Assembly: GCF_002582035.1 (NCBI RefSeq)
Contig: NZ_NUQE01000019.1
Location: 34,298-74,994, forward strand
DNA from: Bacillus pseudomycoides
GTDB lineage: Bacteria; Bacillota; Bacilli; Bacillales; Bacillaceae_G
DNA: 40,697 nt
Direction of reading: 5' to 3'
Shown here in pieces: positions 16,407 to 26,396 of this stretch. Under the pieces are notes generated by a model. It did not search any database, had not been told where the DNA came from, and saw only the letters and a program-made list of their open reading frames with translations. Every line of letters starts with the position of its first letter. The stretch's first letter is position 1. A program made the translations under genes and the position numbers.

Positions 16407-17264
16407 TTATGCTTGACCGTTAGAACCAAATTCACGAATTTTACCGATTACAGTCGCTTTAATTGCTTCACGACCAGGTCCGATAAATTTACGAGGATCA
16501 TAAACTTCTTGGTCTTTATTTAATACTTCACGAACCGCTTTTGTAAACTCAATTTGGTTCTCAGTGTTTACGTTGATTTTAGAAGTACCTAAAGAGATAG
16601 CTTTTGTGATGTCAGCTGTTGGGATACCAGTACCACCGTGCAGTACTAAAGGTACACCAGTTAAGTCACGAACTTCTTCCATTTCTTTGAATCCTAAGTT
16701 TGGCTCACCTTTGTAAGGACCATGTACAGAACCTAATGCTGGAGCTAGGCAGTCAATACCTGTTGCAGCTACTAGTTCTTTACATTCTTGAGGATTAGCG
16801 TAGATAACACCCTCAGCTACTACGTCATCTTCTTGTCCGCCAACTGTACCAAGCTCAGCTTCTACAGATACGTTACGAGCGTGTGCATATTCTACTACTT
16901 TTTTAGTAGTTTCGATATTTTCTTCAAATGGGTGGTGAGAAGCGTCAATCATTACAGATGTGAAACCTGCATCAATTGCTTCTTTACATTTTTCAAAGCT
17001 TGAACCATGGTCAAGATGAATCGCAACAGGAACAGTAATGTTCATTTCTTCGATTAAAGCTTTAACCATAGCTACAACTGTTTTGAAACCAGTCATATGA
17101 CGAGCCGCGCCCTCAGATACACCTAAAATTACAGGAGATTTTTCTTCTTCTGCAGCAGCTAAGATCGCTTGAGTCCACTCTAAATTGTTCATGTTGAATT
17201 GACCAACTGCGTATTTTCCTTCTAGTGCTTTGTTTAGCATTTCTTTCATGGAAACTAAAGGCAT
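16407..17264 (-). CDS. fba: Fructose-bisphosphate aldolase class II
   Basis: A 285-residue zinc-dependent aldolase that splits fructose 1,6-bisphosphate into the triose phosphates in glycolysis and runs in reverse in gluconeogenesis. Zinc-site motifs are HLDHGSS (near residue 82) and HGGTGIP (near 208). The ATG at 17262-17264 follows GGAGG by 8 bases and starts with the conserved [13 protein letters not shown]; an open frame extends 21 codons upstream but without a ribosome binding site. It is downstream of spo0F, as in B. subtilis. A short palindrome CGATAAG-TT-CTTATCG (17296-17311) lies 32 bases upstream of the start and may be an operator. Confidence 0.96.
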   Translation of the reverse strand: MPLVSMKEMLNKALEGKYAVGQFNMNNLEWTQAILAAAEEEKSPVILGVSEGAARHMTGFKTVVAMVKALIEEMNITVPVAIHLDHGSSFEKCKEAIDAGFTSVMIDASHHPFEENIETTKKVVEYAHARNVSVEAELGTVGGQEDDVVAEGVIYANPQECKELVAATGIDCLAPALGSVHGPYKGEPNLGFKEMEEVRDLTGVPLVLHGGTGIPTADITKAISLGTSKINVNTENQIEFTKAVREVLNKDQEVYDPRKFIGPGREAIKATVIGKIREFGSNGQA

Positions 17265-17474
17265 GGTGAATCCTCCTAAAAACGTTTTTTGTATCCGATA
17301 AGTTCTTATCGATGGTAGTATGACCACGAAAAGGAAAAATATGTATAATCACATACCGGACTTTTTTCTACACTCCATAGGATACCAACTTGTACCCAAA
17401 AACTCAACTGCATTCACCTGCTCATCAGCTCATGAAAACGCTTTTTTCCACATTTTTTAATAAAAATTTCACGA

Positions 17475-17843
17475 TTATGCTTGTACTGTAATCTCTTTTC
17501 GCACAGCACTACGAATTTCATCAATATCAAATGGCTTCGCAAAGTGCATTAATGCACCAAGTTCTTTCGCTTCTTGAATCATATCTAATTCACCATACGC
17601 CGTCATTAAAATCACTTTAATTTCTTGATTAATTTCTTTTACATGCTTTAAAATTTCAATTCCATCCATACCTGGGATTTTCATATCTAAAATAACTAAA
17701 TCAGGACAGTCTTTTTTCACAATATCAAGGGCTTGAAAACCGTTTGCTGCTTGGAACGTTTGATAACCTTCCTTCTGAAACACCTCGTGTAATAAAACAC
17801 GAATGCCGTATTGATCATCAACGATTAAGATTTTCCCTTTCAT
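17475..17843 (-). CDS. spo0F: Sporulation phosphorelay response regulator Spo0F
   Basis: A 122-residue single-domain receiver that takes phosphate from sporulation histidine kinases and passes it to Spo0B and then Spo0A. The acidic pair is in [11 protein letters not shown] (Asp9 and Asp10), the phosphorylated Asp in [13 protein letters not shown], Thr in [18 protein letters not shown] and Lys in [11 protein letters not shown]. There is no output domain, as expected. ATG at 17841-17843 is chosen by the conserved start [15 protein letters not shown] and TGGATGG lie upstream. The family is driven by sigma-H and Spo0A; only weak sites are visible in the upstream 190 bases. Confidence 0.95.
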   Translation of the reverse strand: MKGKILIVDDQYGIRVLLHEVFQKEGYQTFQAANGFQALDIVKKDCPDLVILDMKIPGMDGIEILKHVKEINQEIKVILMTAYGELDMIQEAKELGALMHFAKPFDIDEIRSAVRKEITVQA

Positions 17844-17992
17844 GCCATCCAACCTTTCTATATGAATACAAAATTTATATTTCTCATATCTCTTTCGATT
17901 ATTTTCGCTACTTTTTATCAAATTCCTTCCTATTTTTTCTTATTTTACCGCTTCCTACTTACTGATGCTAGCACCTGTATGAAAAAATGAGC

Positions 17993-17998
17993 TATAAT
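17993..17998 (+). promoter_or_regulatory. Likely -10 box of ywjG
   Basis: A consensus TATAAT stands 35 bases before the ywjG start. No good -35 is found at the expected distance. Confidence 0.45.
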
Positions 17999-18033
17999 GA
18001 AATCCATCTAGCACGTTAGAAAGGAGCATCCTC

Positions 18034-18561
18034 ATGTTTAAAATTTTTTCCACTCAACTTGGCGGCTATTTTACAAAAATTGCTCAAAAAGAAGAGATGA
18101 ATATAGAAGATAGCGCTCGTTTACTTGCACAAGCATTAGTCGGAGATGGACACATTTATTTACACGGTACGCAAGAAATGGAAGGTGTAATTTGTGAAGC
18201 TTTGTATGGATCCGAGCCTATGCAAAATGCAAAACGTCTATTTGAAGACGGTAAACAAGCAGACATAACCGTCGCTGACCGCATACTACTTATCAGCCGT
18301 TTTTCCACAGATGAAGATATCGTTTCATTAGCCAAGCAGTTGCAAGAAAACGGTCATTTTATTGTTGGTATTTCTGCAAAACAAGAAGGCGAATTGTCGC
18401 TAGAACAATTCACCGATGCACATATCGATACAAAACTTGTAAAAGCATTAATTCCAGATGACGATGGCTCTCGCTATGGCTTTCCAAGTTTAATAACAGC
18501 TTTATTTGCATATCATGGATTAAAATTTACAATCGATGACATTATGAATGAATATGAGTAA
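18034..18561 (+). CDS. ywjG: DUF2529 family protein (YwjG)
   Basis: A 175-residue cytoplasmic protein of unknown function, conserved in Bacillus between spo0F and pyrG on the opposite strand. The sequence has the look of a sugar-isomerase (SIS)-like alpha/beta fold: an N-terminal helix, GDGHIYLHGTQEMEGV, then ADRILLISRFSTDEDIVSLAKQL and GHFIVGISAK. No catalytic motif can be named. The ribosome binding site AAAGGAG lies 8 bases before ATG. It shares a terminator with pyrG. Confidence 0.85.
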   Translation: MFKIFSTQLGGYFTKIAQKEEMNIEDSARLLAQALVGDGHIYLHGTQEMEGVICEALYGSEPMQNAKRLFEDGKQADITVADRILLISRFSTDEDIVSLAKQLQENGHFIVGISAKQEGELSLEQFTDAHIDTKLVKALIPDDDGSRYGFPSLITALFAYHGLKFTIDDIMNEYE

Positions 18562-18564
18562 CGT

Positions 18565-18594
18565 AAAAAGGCGCCCGATGTAGGACGCCTTTTT
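18565..18594. terminator. Bidirectional terminator between ywjG and pyrG
   Basis: AAAAAGGCG (18565-18573) pairs with CGCCTTTTT (18586-18594). Both strands have a T run after the stem, so it serves the convergent genes ywjG and pyrG. Confidence 0.85.
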
Positions 18595-18598
18595 CTTA

Positions 18599-20239
<1,641 letters not shown>

Positions 20240-20304
20240 TCATCGCTGCAAATCGCAACGTATGTAGATAACACTTGCCTTATCTTATTGTTAGACTCTT
20301 TTGT

Positions 20305-20376
20305 TTTTCTAAACAAAAAACAAAAAAGAAAATTGCTCCCTTTATCACTAAAAGTAATAAATAGGGAGCAATTTTC
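20305..20376 (-). terminator. pyrG leader attenuator terminator
   Basis: On the minus strand GAAAAUUGCUCCCU (20376-20363) pairs perfectly with AGGGAGCAAUUUUC (20341-20328), 14 bp, followed by a long U-rich run (20327-20305). It sits between the promoter and the pyrG start, 120 bases before ATG. The 5' arm contains the pyrimidine stretch GCUCCCU. In B. subtilis, low CTP makes polymerase add extra G residues at a GGGC start; the G tract pairs with such a pyrimidine stretch and prevents termination. Confidence 0.88.
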
Positions 20377-20417
20377 TTTTATATTTACACGTAAAAGTTA
20401 TTATCGTCTTTTTTAAA

Positions 20418-20459
20418 GAGCCCAAAAATGATTCTACATGGACGATAATAAAAAGTCAA
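20418..20459 (-). promoter_or_regulatory. pyrG promoter with GGGC transcription start
   Basis: On the minus strand TTGACT (20459-20454), a 17-base spacer, TAGAAT (20436-20431), 7 bases, and then GGGCTC starting at 20423. The start context matches the slippage-prone initiation known for B. subtilis pyrG. The -35 box lies 4 bases past the rpoE stop. Confidence 0.85.
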
Positions 20460-20462
20460 GGA

Positions 20463-20987
20463 CTACTGTTCTTCCTCTTCTTCGTCTGATTCGTCGTATT
20501 CTAACTCATCGTCATCGGCAAAATCATCGTCGTCTTCTAGATCTTCAAGATCGTCATCGTCTTCATCCAGAATTTCATCAATATCATCTACATCTTCGTC
20601 TGCATCGTCGTCTGCATCTGCATCTTCGTCGAAGTTGTCCTCTTCATCATCGCTGTAGTCATCTAGCTCGTCCTCTTCTACCTTACGTTTCTTCTTAGGC
20701 TTCGGTTGAGGTAAGATTTCCTCATCGATTTGCTCGTATGGATACCATCCGCGTAGTCCCCAACGATTTTCTCCGAGATTGATAAAGCGCCCATCGATAT
20801 TTAAATCTGTATAAAATTGTGCGATTCTCGCAGCAACTTGCTCTTCAGATAGTCCCAGTAATTGAGCAATCTCTTGAACTAGATCGTGAAAAGTTGTTGC
20901 TTGTTGTTTTTCCCCTAACAAGCTATGTACAGCTTCGATCATGGACAATTCTTTTAGCTCTTCTGGTGAATATTGCTTTAAACTCAC
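20463..20987 (-). CDS. rpoE: DNA-directed RNA polymerase delta subunit
   Basis: A 174-residue auxiliary subunit of Gram-positive RNA polymerase that improves promoter selectivity and recycling. Residues 1-90 are the folded HARE-HTH domain ending in [14 protein letters not shown]. After a KPKKKRK basic patch (near 97) the rest is an almost wholly Asp/Glu tail. The start is GTG at 20985-20987: AAGGAAGTG lies 8 bases upstream and [13 protein letters not shown] is the conserved beginning. It is transcribed on its own between the TetR terminator and the pyrG promoter. Confidence 0.94.
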   Translation of the reverse strand: MSLKQYSPEELKELSMIEAVHSLLGEKQQATTFHDLVQEIAQLLGLSEEQVAARIAQFYTDLNIDGRFINLGENRWGLRGWYPYEQIDEEILPQPKPKKKRKVEEDELDDYSDDEEDNFDEDADADDDADEDVDDIDEILDEDDDDLEDLEDDDDFADDDELEYDESDEEEEEQ

Positions 20988-21091
20988 TTATGCGGCACTT
21001 CCTTTCTTAAAATATATCCTAATAATATAAAGGCCTGTTCAAAAAAAATCCATACTATTCATTATAAACAAAACTTCACCAAATATGCCAC

Positions 21092-21125
21092 AAAAAAAAT
21101 AGGGAATCATAAAGTGATTTCCCTA
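21092..21125 (-). terminator. Terminator after the tetR-family gene
   Basis: On the minus strand GGGAAAUCA (21123-21115) pairs with UGAUUCCC (21109-21102) with one bulged A, and a run of eight U follows (21099-21092). It ends the fatty-acid operon before rpoE. Confidence 0.85.
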
Positions 21126-21149
21126 CATATTGCAACGTTATTGCTCTTT

Positions 21150-21779
21150 TTAATTTTGAGTCATATGAGCACCATTTAATACGTAACGAATTTGCATCTC
21201 TGTATATTCTTCCAATGTATAAAGTTTCTGCAGCGCCCAGCGCCGAAATCCCCACATTTGTCCTTGAATAAAAATATTATGAGCAAGCAGTTGAATCTCT
21301 TTTTTTGTTAAAATAAACACCTTATTTTGAACACATTGCTGCAAAATATCTTCAAACATCCCTACCATTTGAAATTCTTTCTCTAATACGTAAGGCAGCG
21401 ACTCTTTGGGCAAAAAACGAACTTCTTGATACATAATAAGAACCTCTTCTTGCAGCTCATCCATAACTTTAAAATAATTTGTAATCGCGGTTTTCAAACT
21501 ATCAACGCTGCCTTTTTCTCTGCACAGCACTTGCGCTAAGCGCTCTTTTACATGTTCATAAATGCTATCGCACACTAAATAAAGCACATCATCTTTCGTT
21601 CGAATATATTCATAGAGTGTACCAATGCTAAAGCCTGCTGCTTTCGCAATTTCTCTCGTTGTTGTACGCGGAAATCCTTTTTGCTTAAAGAGCTGCACAG
21701 CACCTTTAATCATTTGCTCACGCCGAAGTGCAATAAGTCTTTCATCTTTCACAGACGCTTGTACATTGTGCTTAACCAT
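21150..21779 (-). CDS. TetR-family regulator, probably of fatty acid oxidation (FadR-like)
   Basis: A 209-residue repressor. The N-terminal helix-turn-helix reads AVQLFKQKGFPRTTTREIAKAAGFSIGTLYEYIRTKDDV in pattern (residues about 26-64), typical of TetR proteins; the C-terminal ligand domain resembles the TetR_C_33 / FadR group. ATG at 21777-21779 is chosen because AAGGGG lies 8 bases before it; an ATG eight codons upstream has no ribosome binding site. It is the last gene after two acyl-CoA dehydrogenases, and two TGARYG-NN-CRTTCA palindromes in front of fadF and thiolase are likely its operators. The ligand is presumably an acyl-CoA. Confidence 0.85.
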   Translation of the reverse strand: MVKHNVQASVKDERLIALRREQMIKGAVQLFKQKGFPRTTTREIAKAAGFSIGTLYEYIRTKDDVLYLVCDSIYEHVKERLAQVLCREKGSVDSLKTAITNYFKVMDELQEEVLIMYQEVRFLPKESLPYVLEKEFQMVGMFEDILQQCVQNKVFILTKKEIQLLAHNIFIQGQMWGFRRWALQKLYTLEEYTEMQIRYVLNGAHMTQN

Positions 21780-21810
21780 CTCCTTCACCCCTTTTCCTGT
21801 CATTTTGCAG

Positions 21811-21842
21811 GAAGAAGCGTAGGAGATTCCCTACGCTTCTTC
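21811..21842 (-). other. Perfect 13-bp hairpin between acyl-CoA dehydrogenase and TetR gene
   Basis: GAAGAAGCGTAGG (21811-21823) pairs with CCTACGCTTCTTC (21830-21842) with a 6-base loop. On the minus strand it is followed by CUGCAAAAUG, without a U run. It may partly reduce read-through or protect the mRNA 3' end, but it is not a standard terminator. Confidence 0.6.
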
Positions 21843-21848
21843 TAGATT

Positions 21849-22988
21849 CTACTTCGTTAACATACGTGAAATAACAAGGCGCTGAATTTCTTGTGTTCCT
21901 TCATAAATTTGCGTAATCTTCGCATCACGCATAAAGCGCTCAACTGGATAATCTTTCGTATAACCATATCCCCCGAATACTTGCACAGCTTCGGTTGTCA
22001 CTTTCATCGCCGTATCTCCTGCAAACAATTTCGACATTGCCGATTCTTTGCCATACGGCATTCCTTCTGACTCAAGCCAAGCTGCTTGATATGTTAACAA
22101 ACGTGCCGCCTCTACACCCGTTGCCATATCCGCTAGTTTAAAGCCAATCCCTTGCTGCGCAGCAATTGGTTTCCCAAATTGATGACGTTCCTTCGCATAA
22201 TCGGCAGCAGCATCAAGTGCGCCTTGTGCGATGCCAACCGCTTGTGCAGCAATACCATTACGGCCGCCATCCAATGTTTGCATCGCAATTTTAAATCCTT
22301 GCCCTTCCTCACCAAGTAAGTTCTCGGCAGGAATGCGGCAGTCTTCAAATATAATTTCCGTCGTTGGTGAAGAACGAATACCGAGCTTACTCTCTTTCTT
22401 TCCAACAGAAAAGCCAGGTGCATCACTTTCCACAATAAATGCACTTGAACCGCGCTGCTTTGATTCTGAATCTGTCAGCGCAAATACAACATAAATATCC
22501 GCGATTCCGCCGTTTGTAATAAAGATTTTCGAACCGTTTAAAATATAGTGATCGCCGTCACGCTTTGCTGTTGTTTTCATTCCGCCAGCATCAGAGCCTG
22601 AACCCGGCTCCGTTAAGCCGTAAGCGCCAATTTTCTTTCCCTCTGCCATCGGACGTAAATACTTCTGCTTTTGCTCTTCTGTACCAAATTTAAAAATCGG
22701 CCATCCTGCAAGCGACGTATGCGCCGATAATGTTACAGCTGTAGATGCGCAAACGCGTGACAGCTCTTCTACCGCAATCACATAAGCCAAGTAATCGCTT
22801 CCAATTCCGCCGTACTCTTCAGGCCATGGAATACCAGTTAAGCCTAGCTCCGCCATTTGATCAAACAAGGCGCGATCAAACCGTTCTTCCTCGTCGCGCT
22901 CTGCTGCTGTTGGTGCCACTTCATTTCTCGCAAAATCACGAACCATTTTCCGAATCATTTCATGTTCTTCTGATAATTTAAAGTGCAT
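21849..22988 (-). CDS. acdA: Acyl-CoA dehydrogenase (AcdA type)
   Basis: A 379-residue flavoprotein of the short/branched-chain acyl-CoA dehydrogenase family that oxidises acyl-CoA to trans-2-enoyl-CoA and passes electrons to ETF. Motifs are [14 protein letters not shown] (near residue 126), SKIFITNGG, and the C-terminal [16 protein letters not shown] with the catalytic Glu in YEGT. The ribosome binding site AAGGGGG lies before ATG, 12 bases after the paralogue upstream. In B. subtilis acdA is next to rpoE, as here. Electrons would go through ETF to FadF. Confidence 0.92.
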   Translation of the reverse strand: MHFKLSEEHEMIRKMVRDFARNEVAPTAAERDEEERFDRALFDQMAELGLTGIPWPEEYGGIGSDYLAYVIAVEELSRVCASTAVTLSAHTSLAGWPIFKFGTEEQKQKYLRPMAEGKKIGAYGLTEPGSGSDAGGMKTTAKRDGDHYILNGSKIFITNGGIADIYVVFALTDSESKQRGSSAFIVESDAPGFSVGKKESKLGIRSSPTTEIIFEDCRIPAENLLGEEGQGFKIAMQTLDGGRNGIAAQAVGIAQGALDAAADYAKERHQFGKPIAAQQGIGFKLADMATGVEAARLLTYQAAWLESEGMPYGKESAMSKLFAGDTAMKVTTEAVQVFGGYGYTKDYPVERFMRDAKITQIYEGTQEIQRLVISRMLTK

Positions 22989-23000
22989 CTCTATTCCCCC

Positions 23001-24131
23001 TTAAAGCGCTCTACTAATAACTAAGCGCTGAATCTCACTTGTTCCTTCATAAATCTCACATATTTTTGCATCGCGGAAGAATCGCTCCGCAGGATACTCT
23101 TTTGTATAACCGTAACCGCCAAGCACCTGCACAGCTTCAATCGCAACTTCTACCGCCGTTTTCGAAGCAAATAGTTTTGCAATTGATGCTTCCTTCCCGC
23201 ACGGTAAGCCTTGTGCCCTTAGTGATGCTGCACGGTATACGAGTAAACGTGCTGCTTCAACAGCCGTTGCCATATCCGCTAGCTTAAAGCCTAGTCCTTG
23301 CTGCGCGGCAATTGGCTTGCCAAATTGGTGACGCTCTTTCGCATAATCCGTAGCGCACGCAAGCGCTGCTTCAGCGATACCAAGCGCCTGTGCCCCGATA
23401 CCGATGCGGCCGACATCTAAGTTTGCCATCGCCACTTTAAAACCTTGACCCTCTTCGCCAAGCAAATTCTCAGCAGGAACTTTCATATCTTCAAACGTTA
23501 ATTGCACTGTACGAGAACCTAATAACCCCATTTTGTGCTCATCTTTTCCAACGATTAAACCTGGTGTATCTTTTTCAACAATAAATGCCGATATACCGCG
23601 TGTACCCGCATCTGGATCTGTAGAAGCAAAGACGATATATGTACCCGCCTCGCCGCCATTTGTGATAAATACTTTTGAGCCGTTAATAACATATTCATCA
23701 CCGTGCCTAACCGCTCTTGATTTTAGACTCCCTGCATCTGATCCTGCGCCTGGCTCTGTTAATGCAAATGCTCCTAAATATTCACCAGATGCTAACTTTG
23801 GAATATACTTTTGCTTTTGCTCTTCTGTTCCAAAATATAAAATAGGATTCGTTCCAACAGAGGTATGTACCGCTAAAATCACACCTATTGTAGCGCTTAC
23901 TTTTGAAAGTTCATTAATTGCTGAAATATATGAAATAAAGTCCATTTCCGCTCCACCGTATTTCGCTGGAATTGGAATTCCCATCAGTCCAAGCTCACCC
24001 ATTTTCTTCAAGACTTCTCTAGGAAACACCCCTTGTTCCATAGTAGGAATAAAGGGGGTAATTTCCTTTTGAGCGAAGTCCCGAACCATTTTTCGCATCA
24101 TTTGCTGTTCTTCTGTAAATTGAAAGTTCAT
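23001..24131 (-). CDS. Acyl-CoA dehydrogenase (second paralogue)
   Basis: A 376-residue paralogue of the following gene with the same motifs: ALTEPGAGSDAGSL, SKVFITNGG and RDAKICEIYEGTSEIQ. The two differ enough to suggest different chain-length or branched-chain preference. ATG at 24129-24131 follows GAGGTGGAG by 5 bases; the open frame extends 12 codons upstream without support. It lies 90 bases after the 3-hydroxyacyl-CoA dehydrogenase gene. Confidence 0.92.
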   Translation of the reverse strand: MNFQFTEEQQMMRKMVRDFAQKEITPFIPTMEQGVFPREVLKKMGELGLMGIPIPAKYGGAEMDFISYISAINELSKVSATIGVILAVHTSVGTNPILYFGTEEQKQKYIPKLASGEYLGAFALTEPGAGSDAGSLKSRAVRHGDEYVINGSKVFITNGGEAGTYIVFASTDPDAGTRGISAFIVEKDTPGLIVGKDEHKMGLLGSRTVQLTFEDMKVPAENLLGEEGQGFKVAMANLDVGRIGIGAQALGIAEAALACATDYAKERHQFGKPIAAQQGLGFKLADMATAVEAARLLVYRAASLRAQGLPCGKEASIAKLFASKTAVEVAIEAVQVLGGYGYTKEYPAERFFRDAKICEIYEGTSEIQRLVISRAL

Positions 24132-24221
24132 ATGCTCCACCTCAAATTGTTTTATATAGTAATTCAACTATTTGGTAAGACCACTAGTACATGCAAAGAG
24201 GTGCCCTACCGGCGTATATTA

Positions 24222-25073
24222 TTATTCGTAAACGTAAAAACCGCGTCCTGTCTTGCGCCCTAACCAGCCTGCGTTCACGTATTTACGAAGTAACGGACAT
24301 GGGCGATATTTGCTATCTCCTAATCCTTCGTGCAGTACTTCCATAATGTATAAACATGTATCTAATCCAATAAAATCAGCGAGTGTCAACGGTCCCATCG
24401 GATGATTCATGCCGAGCTTCATAACTTCATCAATTGCTTCTTTCGTTGCCACGCCTTCATAAAGCGTATAAATTGCTTCGTTAATCATTGGCAATAAAAT
24501 ACGGTTCGAAACAAATCCTGGGAAGTCATTTACTTCAACTGGAACTTTGCCGATTTTTTTTGTAATATCTTCAATCGTTTCATATACAACATCTTCTGTT
24601 GCTAAGCCTCGAATAATTTCAACAAGCTTCATAACCGGAACCGGATTCATAAAGTGCATACCGATGACTTTTTCCGGACGATTCGTAGCAGCTGCAATCT
24701 CTGTAATTGGCAGCGAAGATGTATTTGTTGCCAAGATTGTATGCTCCGGTGCTAACTCATCTAAGTTTGCAAAAATTTGTTTTTTAATATCCATTCTCTC
24801 CACAGCTGCTTCAATGACAAGATCTGCTTCTTTCACGCAATCGAGTGTAAGTGTTGCTGTAAGACGATTTAATGTTGCTTCCTTATCCTCTTCACTCATG
24901 CGGCCTTTCTCGACTTGCCTAGATAAATTTTTCGTAATAATCCCCATTCCGCGGTCTAACTGCTCTTGTTTTAAATCTTGCATATATACGTCATAACCTG
25001 CCATCGCACACACCTGTGCAATTCCAGCTCCCATTTGCCCCGAACCAATTACAACAATATTTTGTACCGTCAT
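24222..25073 (-). CDS. 3-hydroxybutyryl-CoA dehydrogenase (MmgB/Hbd type)
   Basis: A 283-residue NAD(P)-dependent enzyme that interconverts 3-hydroxyacyl-CoA and 3-ketoacyl-CoA. The Rossmann motif [11 protein letters not shown] is at residues 10-20, the catalytic His is in [11 protein letters not shown], and the C-terminal domain has [16 protein letters not shown]. It is the stand-alone short form without an enoyl-CoA hydratase domain. The ribosome binding site AAGGGGG lies before ATG, 17 bases after the thiolase gene, so both are co-transcribed. No enoyl-CoA hydratase gene is present in the window. Confidence 0.94.
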   Translation of the reverse strand: MTVQNIVVIGSGQMGAGIAQVCAMAGYDVYMQDLKQEQLDRGMGIITKNLSRQVEKGRMSEEDKEATLNRLTATLTLDCVKEADLVIEAAVERMDIKKQIFANLDELAPEHTILATNTSSLPITEIAAATNRPEKVIGMHFMNPVPVMKLVEIIRGLATEDVVYETIEDITKKIGKVPVEVNDFPGFVSNRILLPMINEAIYTLYEGVATKEAIDEVMKLGMNHPMGPLTLADFIGLDTCLYIMEVLHEGLGDSKYRPCPLLRKYVNAGWLGRKTGRGFYVYE

Positions 25074-25090
25074 GTTTATAGCCCCCTTTT

Positions 25091-26272
25091 TTACTGAACC
25101 TCAATCATAATTGCGTCGCCTTGACCACCGCCGCTACAAATAGATGCAATTCCAATTCCGCCGCCGCGCTGCTTTAACGCGTGAATAAGAGTAACGATAA
25201 TGCGCGCACCACTTGCTCCAATTGGATGCCCCATCGCAACCGCTCCGCCGTTTACGTTAATCTTTTCTGGATCAATACCTGCAATATTTGCACTTGCAAT
25301 TGCTACAGCTGCAAATGCCTCATTAATCTCAAATAAATCAATCTCTTCTACTTTCTTACCCGTTTTCTTTAATAGTTCGTTAATGGCATAACCTGGTGTT
25401 CTCGGGAAGTCCTTCGCTTCAACCGCAATTGCTGTATGACCTAAAATTGTCGCAAGCGGCTTTCTTCCCTCTTGCTTCGCACGCTCTTCACTCATTAATA
25501 CGAGCGCTGCCGCGCCGTCATTTAAACCTGGTGCATTTCCTGCGGTAACCGCTGCATCCTTATCAAATACAGGTTTTAATTTTGCTAGTTTCTCAACTGT
25601 TGTATCTTCGCGCGGTGCTTCGTCGTGAGCAACAACTACTGGCTCACCTTTTCTCTGCGGCACAGATACAGGTACAATTTCTTCTTCAAATCGGCCTTCC
25701 TTGCGTGATGCAACGGCGCGCATATGACTGCGGCATGCCCACTCGTCTTGCATTTCGCGGGAAATACCATCTTCTTTCGCTACATCTCCGCCGTACACAC
25801 CCATATGCGCGCCAGAAAATGAGCACGTTAAGCCATCTGCCACGTTTAAGTCAACAACCTCGTTATGCCCCATGCGATATCCCCAGCGTGCACCGCGTAA
25901 AATATATGGACTATTACTCATCGATTCCATGCCGCCTGCTACAAGCAACGATTGATCGCCGGTACGAATAATTTGATCCGCTAATGTTACTGCACGAAGC
26001 CCGGAAGCACATACTTTATTGACTGTTTCTGTGCGCGTCTCCCACGGGATCCCTGCTTCTCTTGCCGCCTGGCGTGATGGAATTTGTCCCTGACCACCTT
26101 GAATAACCGCTCCAAATATAACTTCTTCAATATCACTTGCTGCAACATTCGCGCGCTCTAATGCCGCTCCAATTGCAATTCCTCCAAGCTCCGTTGCCTT
26201 TACATCCTTTAAAGCTCCCCCAAACTTTCCAACAGGTGTTCTTGCAGCACTTAAAATTACTGTTCTAGTCAA
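25091..26272 (-). CDS. Acetyl-CoA C-acyltransferase (thiolase)
   Basis: A 393-residue thiolase that cleaves 3-ketoacyl-CoA with CoA, or condenses two acetyl-CoA. The nucleophile Cys lies in [11 protein letters not shown] (near residue 88), and the catalytic His and second Cys in [16 protein letters not shown] and CSGGGQGDA. The start is placed at TTG 26270-26272 because GGGGGA lies 7 bases before it and the protein then begins [19 protein letters not shown] like relatives; the ATG five codons upstream is itself inside that ribosome binding site. A FadR-like palindrome is found 38 bases upstream. Confidence 0.92.
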   Translation of the reverse strand: MTRTVILSAARTPVGKFGGALKDVKATELGGIAIGAALERANVAASDIEEVIFGAVIQGGQGQIPSRQAAREAGIPWETRTETVNKVCASGLRAVTLADQIIRTGDQSLLVAGGMESMSNSPYILRGARWGYRMGHNEVVDLNVADGLTCSFSGAHMGVYGGDVAKEDGISREMQDEWACRSHMRAVASRKEGRFEEEIVPVSVPQRKGEPVVVAHDEAPREDTTVEKLAKLKPVFDKDAAVTAGNAPGLNDGAAALVLMSEERAKQEGRKPLATILGHTAIAVEAKDFPRTPGYAINELLKKTGKKVEEIDLFEINEAFAAVAIASANIAGIDPEKINVNGGAVAMGHPIGASGARIIVTLIHALKQRGGGIGIASICSGGGQGDAIMIEVQ

Positions 26273-26309
26273 AACATATTCCCCCATTTCTTAATTTTGC
26301 GGCGTTGAT

Positions 26310-26323
26310 TGAACGCTCGTTCA
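26310..26323 (-). promoter_or_regulatory. FadR-like operator before the thiolase gene
   Basis: TGAACGCTCGTTCA is palindromic except for the two central bases. It resembles both the fadF operator in this window and the TGAATGA-type half-sites of B. subtilis FadR. No consensus promoter is clear around it. Confidence 0.6.
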
Positions 26324-26337
26324 GTGCAGCTGTTGTG

Positions 26338-26363
26338 AGAAAGAGGTGCAAATCTTGCACCTC
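26338..26363 (-). terminator. Terminator of fadF
   Basis: On the minus strand GAGGUGCAA (26363-26355) pairs with UUGCACCUC (26351-26343) and is followed by UUUCUC. The stem is perfect, the U run short. It separates fadF from the thiolase operon. Confidence 0.65.
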
Positions 26364-26396
26364 CTTTTATCTAAAGTTGTACGGATTCTTACATGT

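Noticed and set aside
17432-17446. Catabolite-response-like sequence ATGAAAACGCTTTTT between spo0F and fba
   Set aside because: The last two conserved bases (CA) are missing and the distance to the fba start is large. It may be chance in AT-rich DNA.
17844-18030. Sigma-H and Spo0A boxes expected before spo0F
   Set aside because: AGGAA and GCGAAAAT elements are present on the minus strand, but their spacing (15 bases) does not fit the sigma-H consensus, and the only 0A-like box is a partial match.
20438-20698. Plus-strand open frame rich in Leu, His and Arg opposite rpoE
   Set aside because: It is the antisense reading of the Asp/Glu tail of the delta subunit, whose GAT/GAA codons give long open frames on the other strand.
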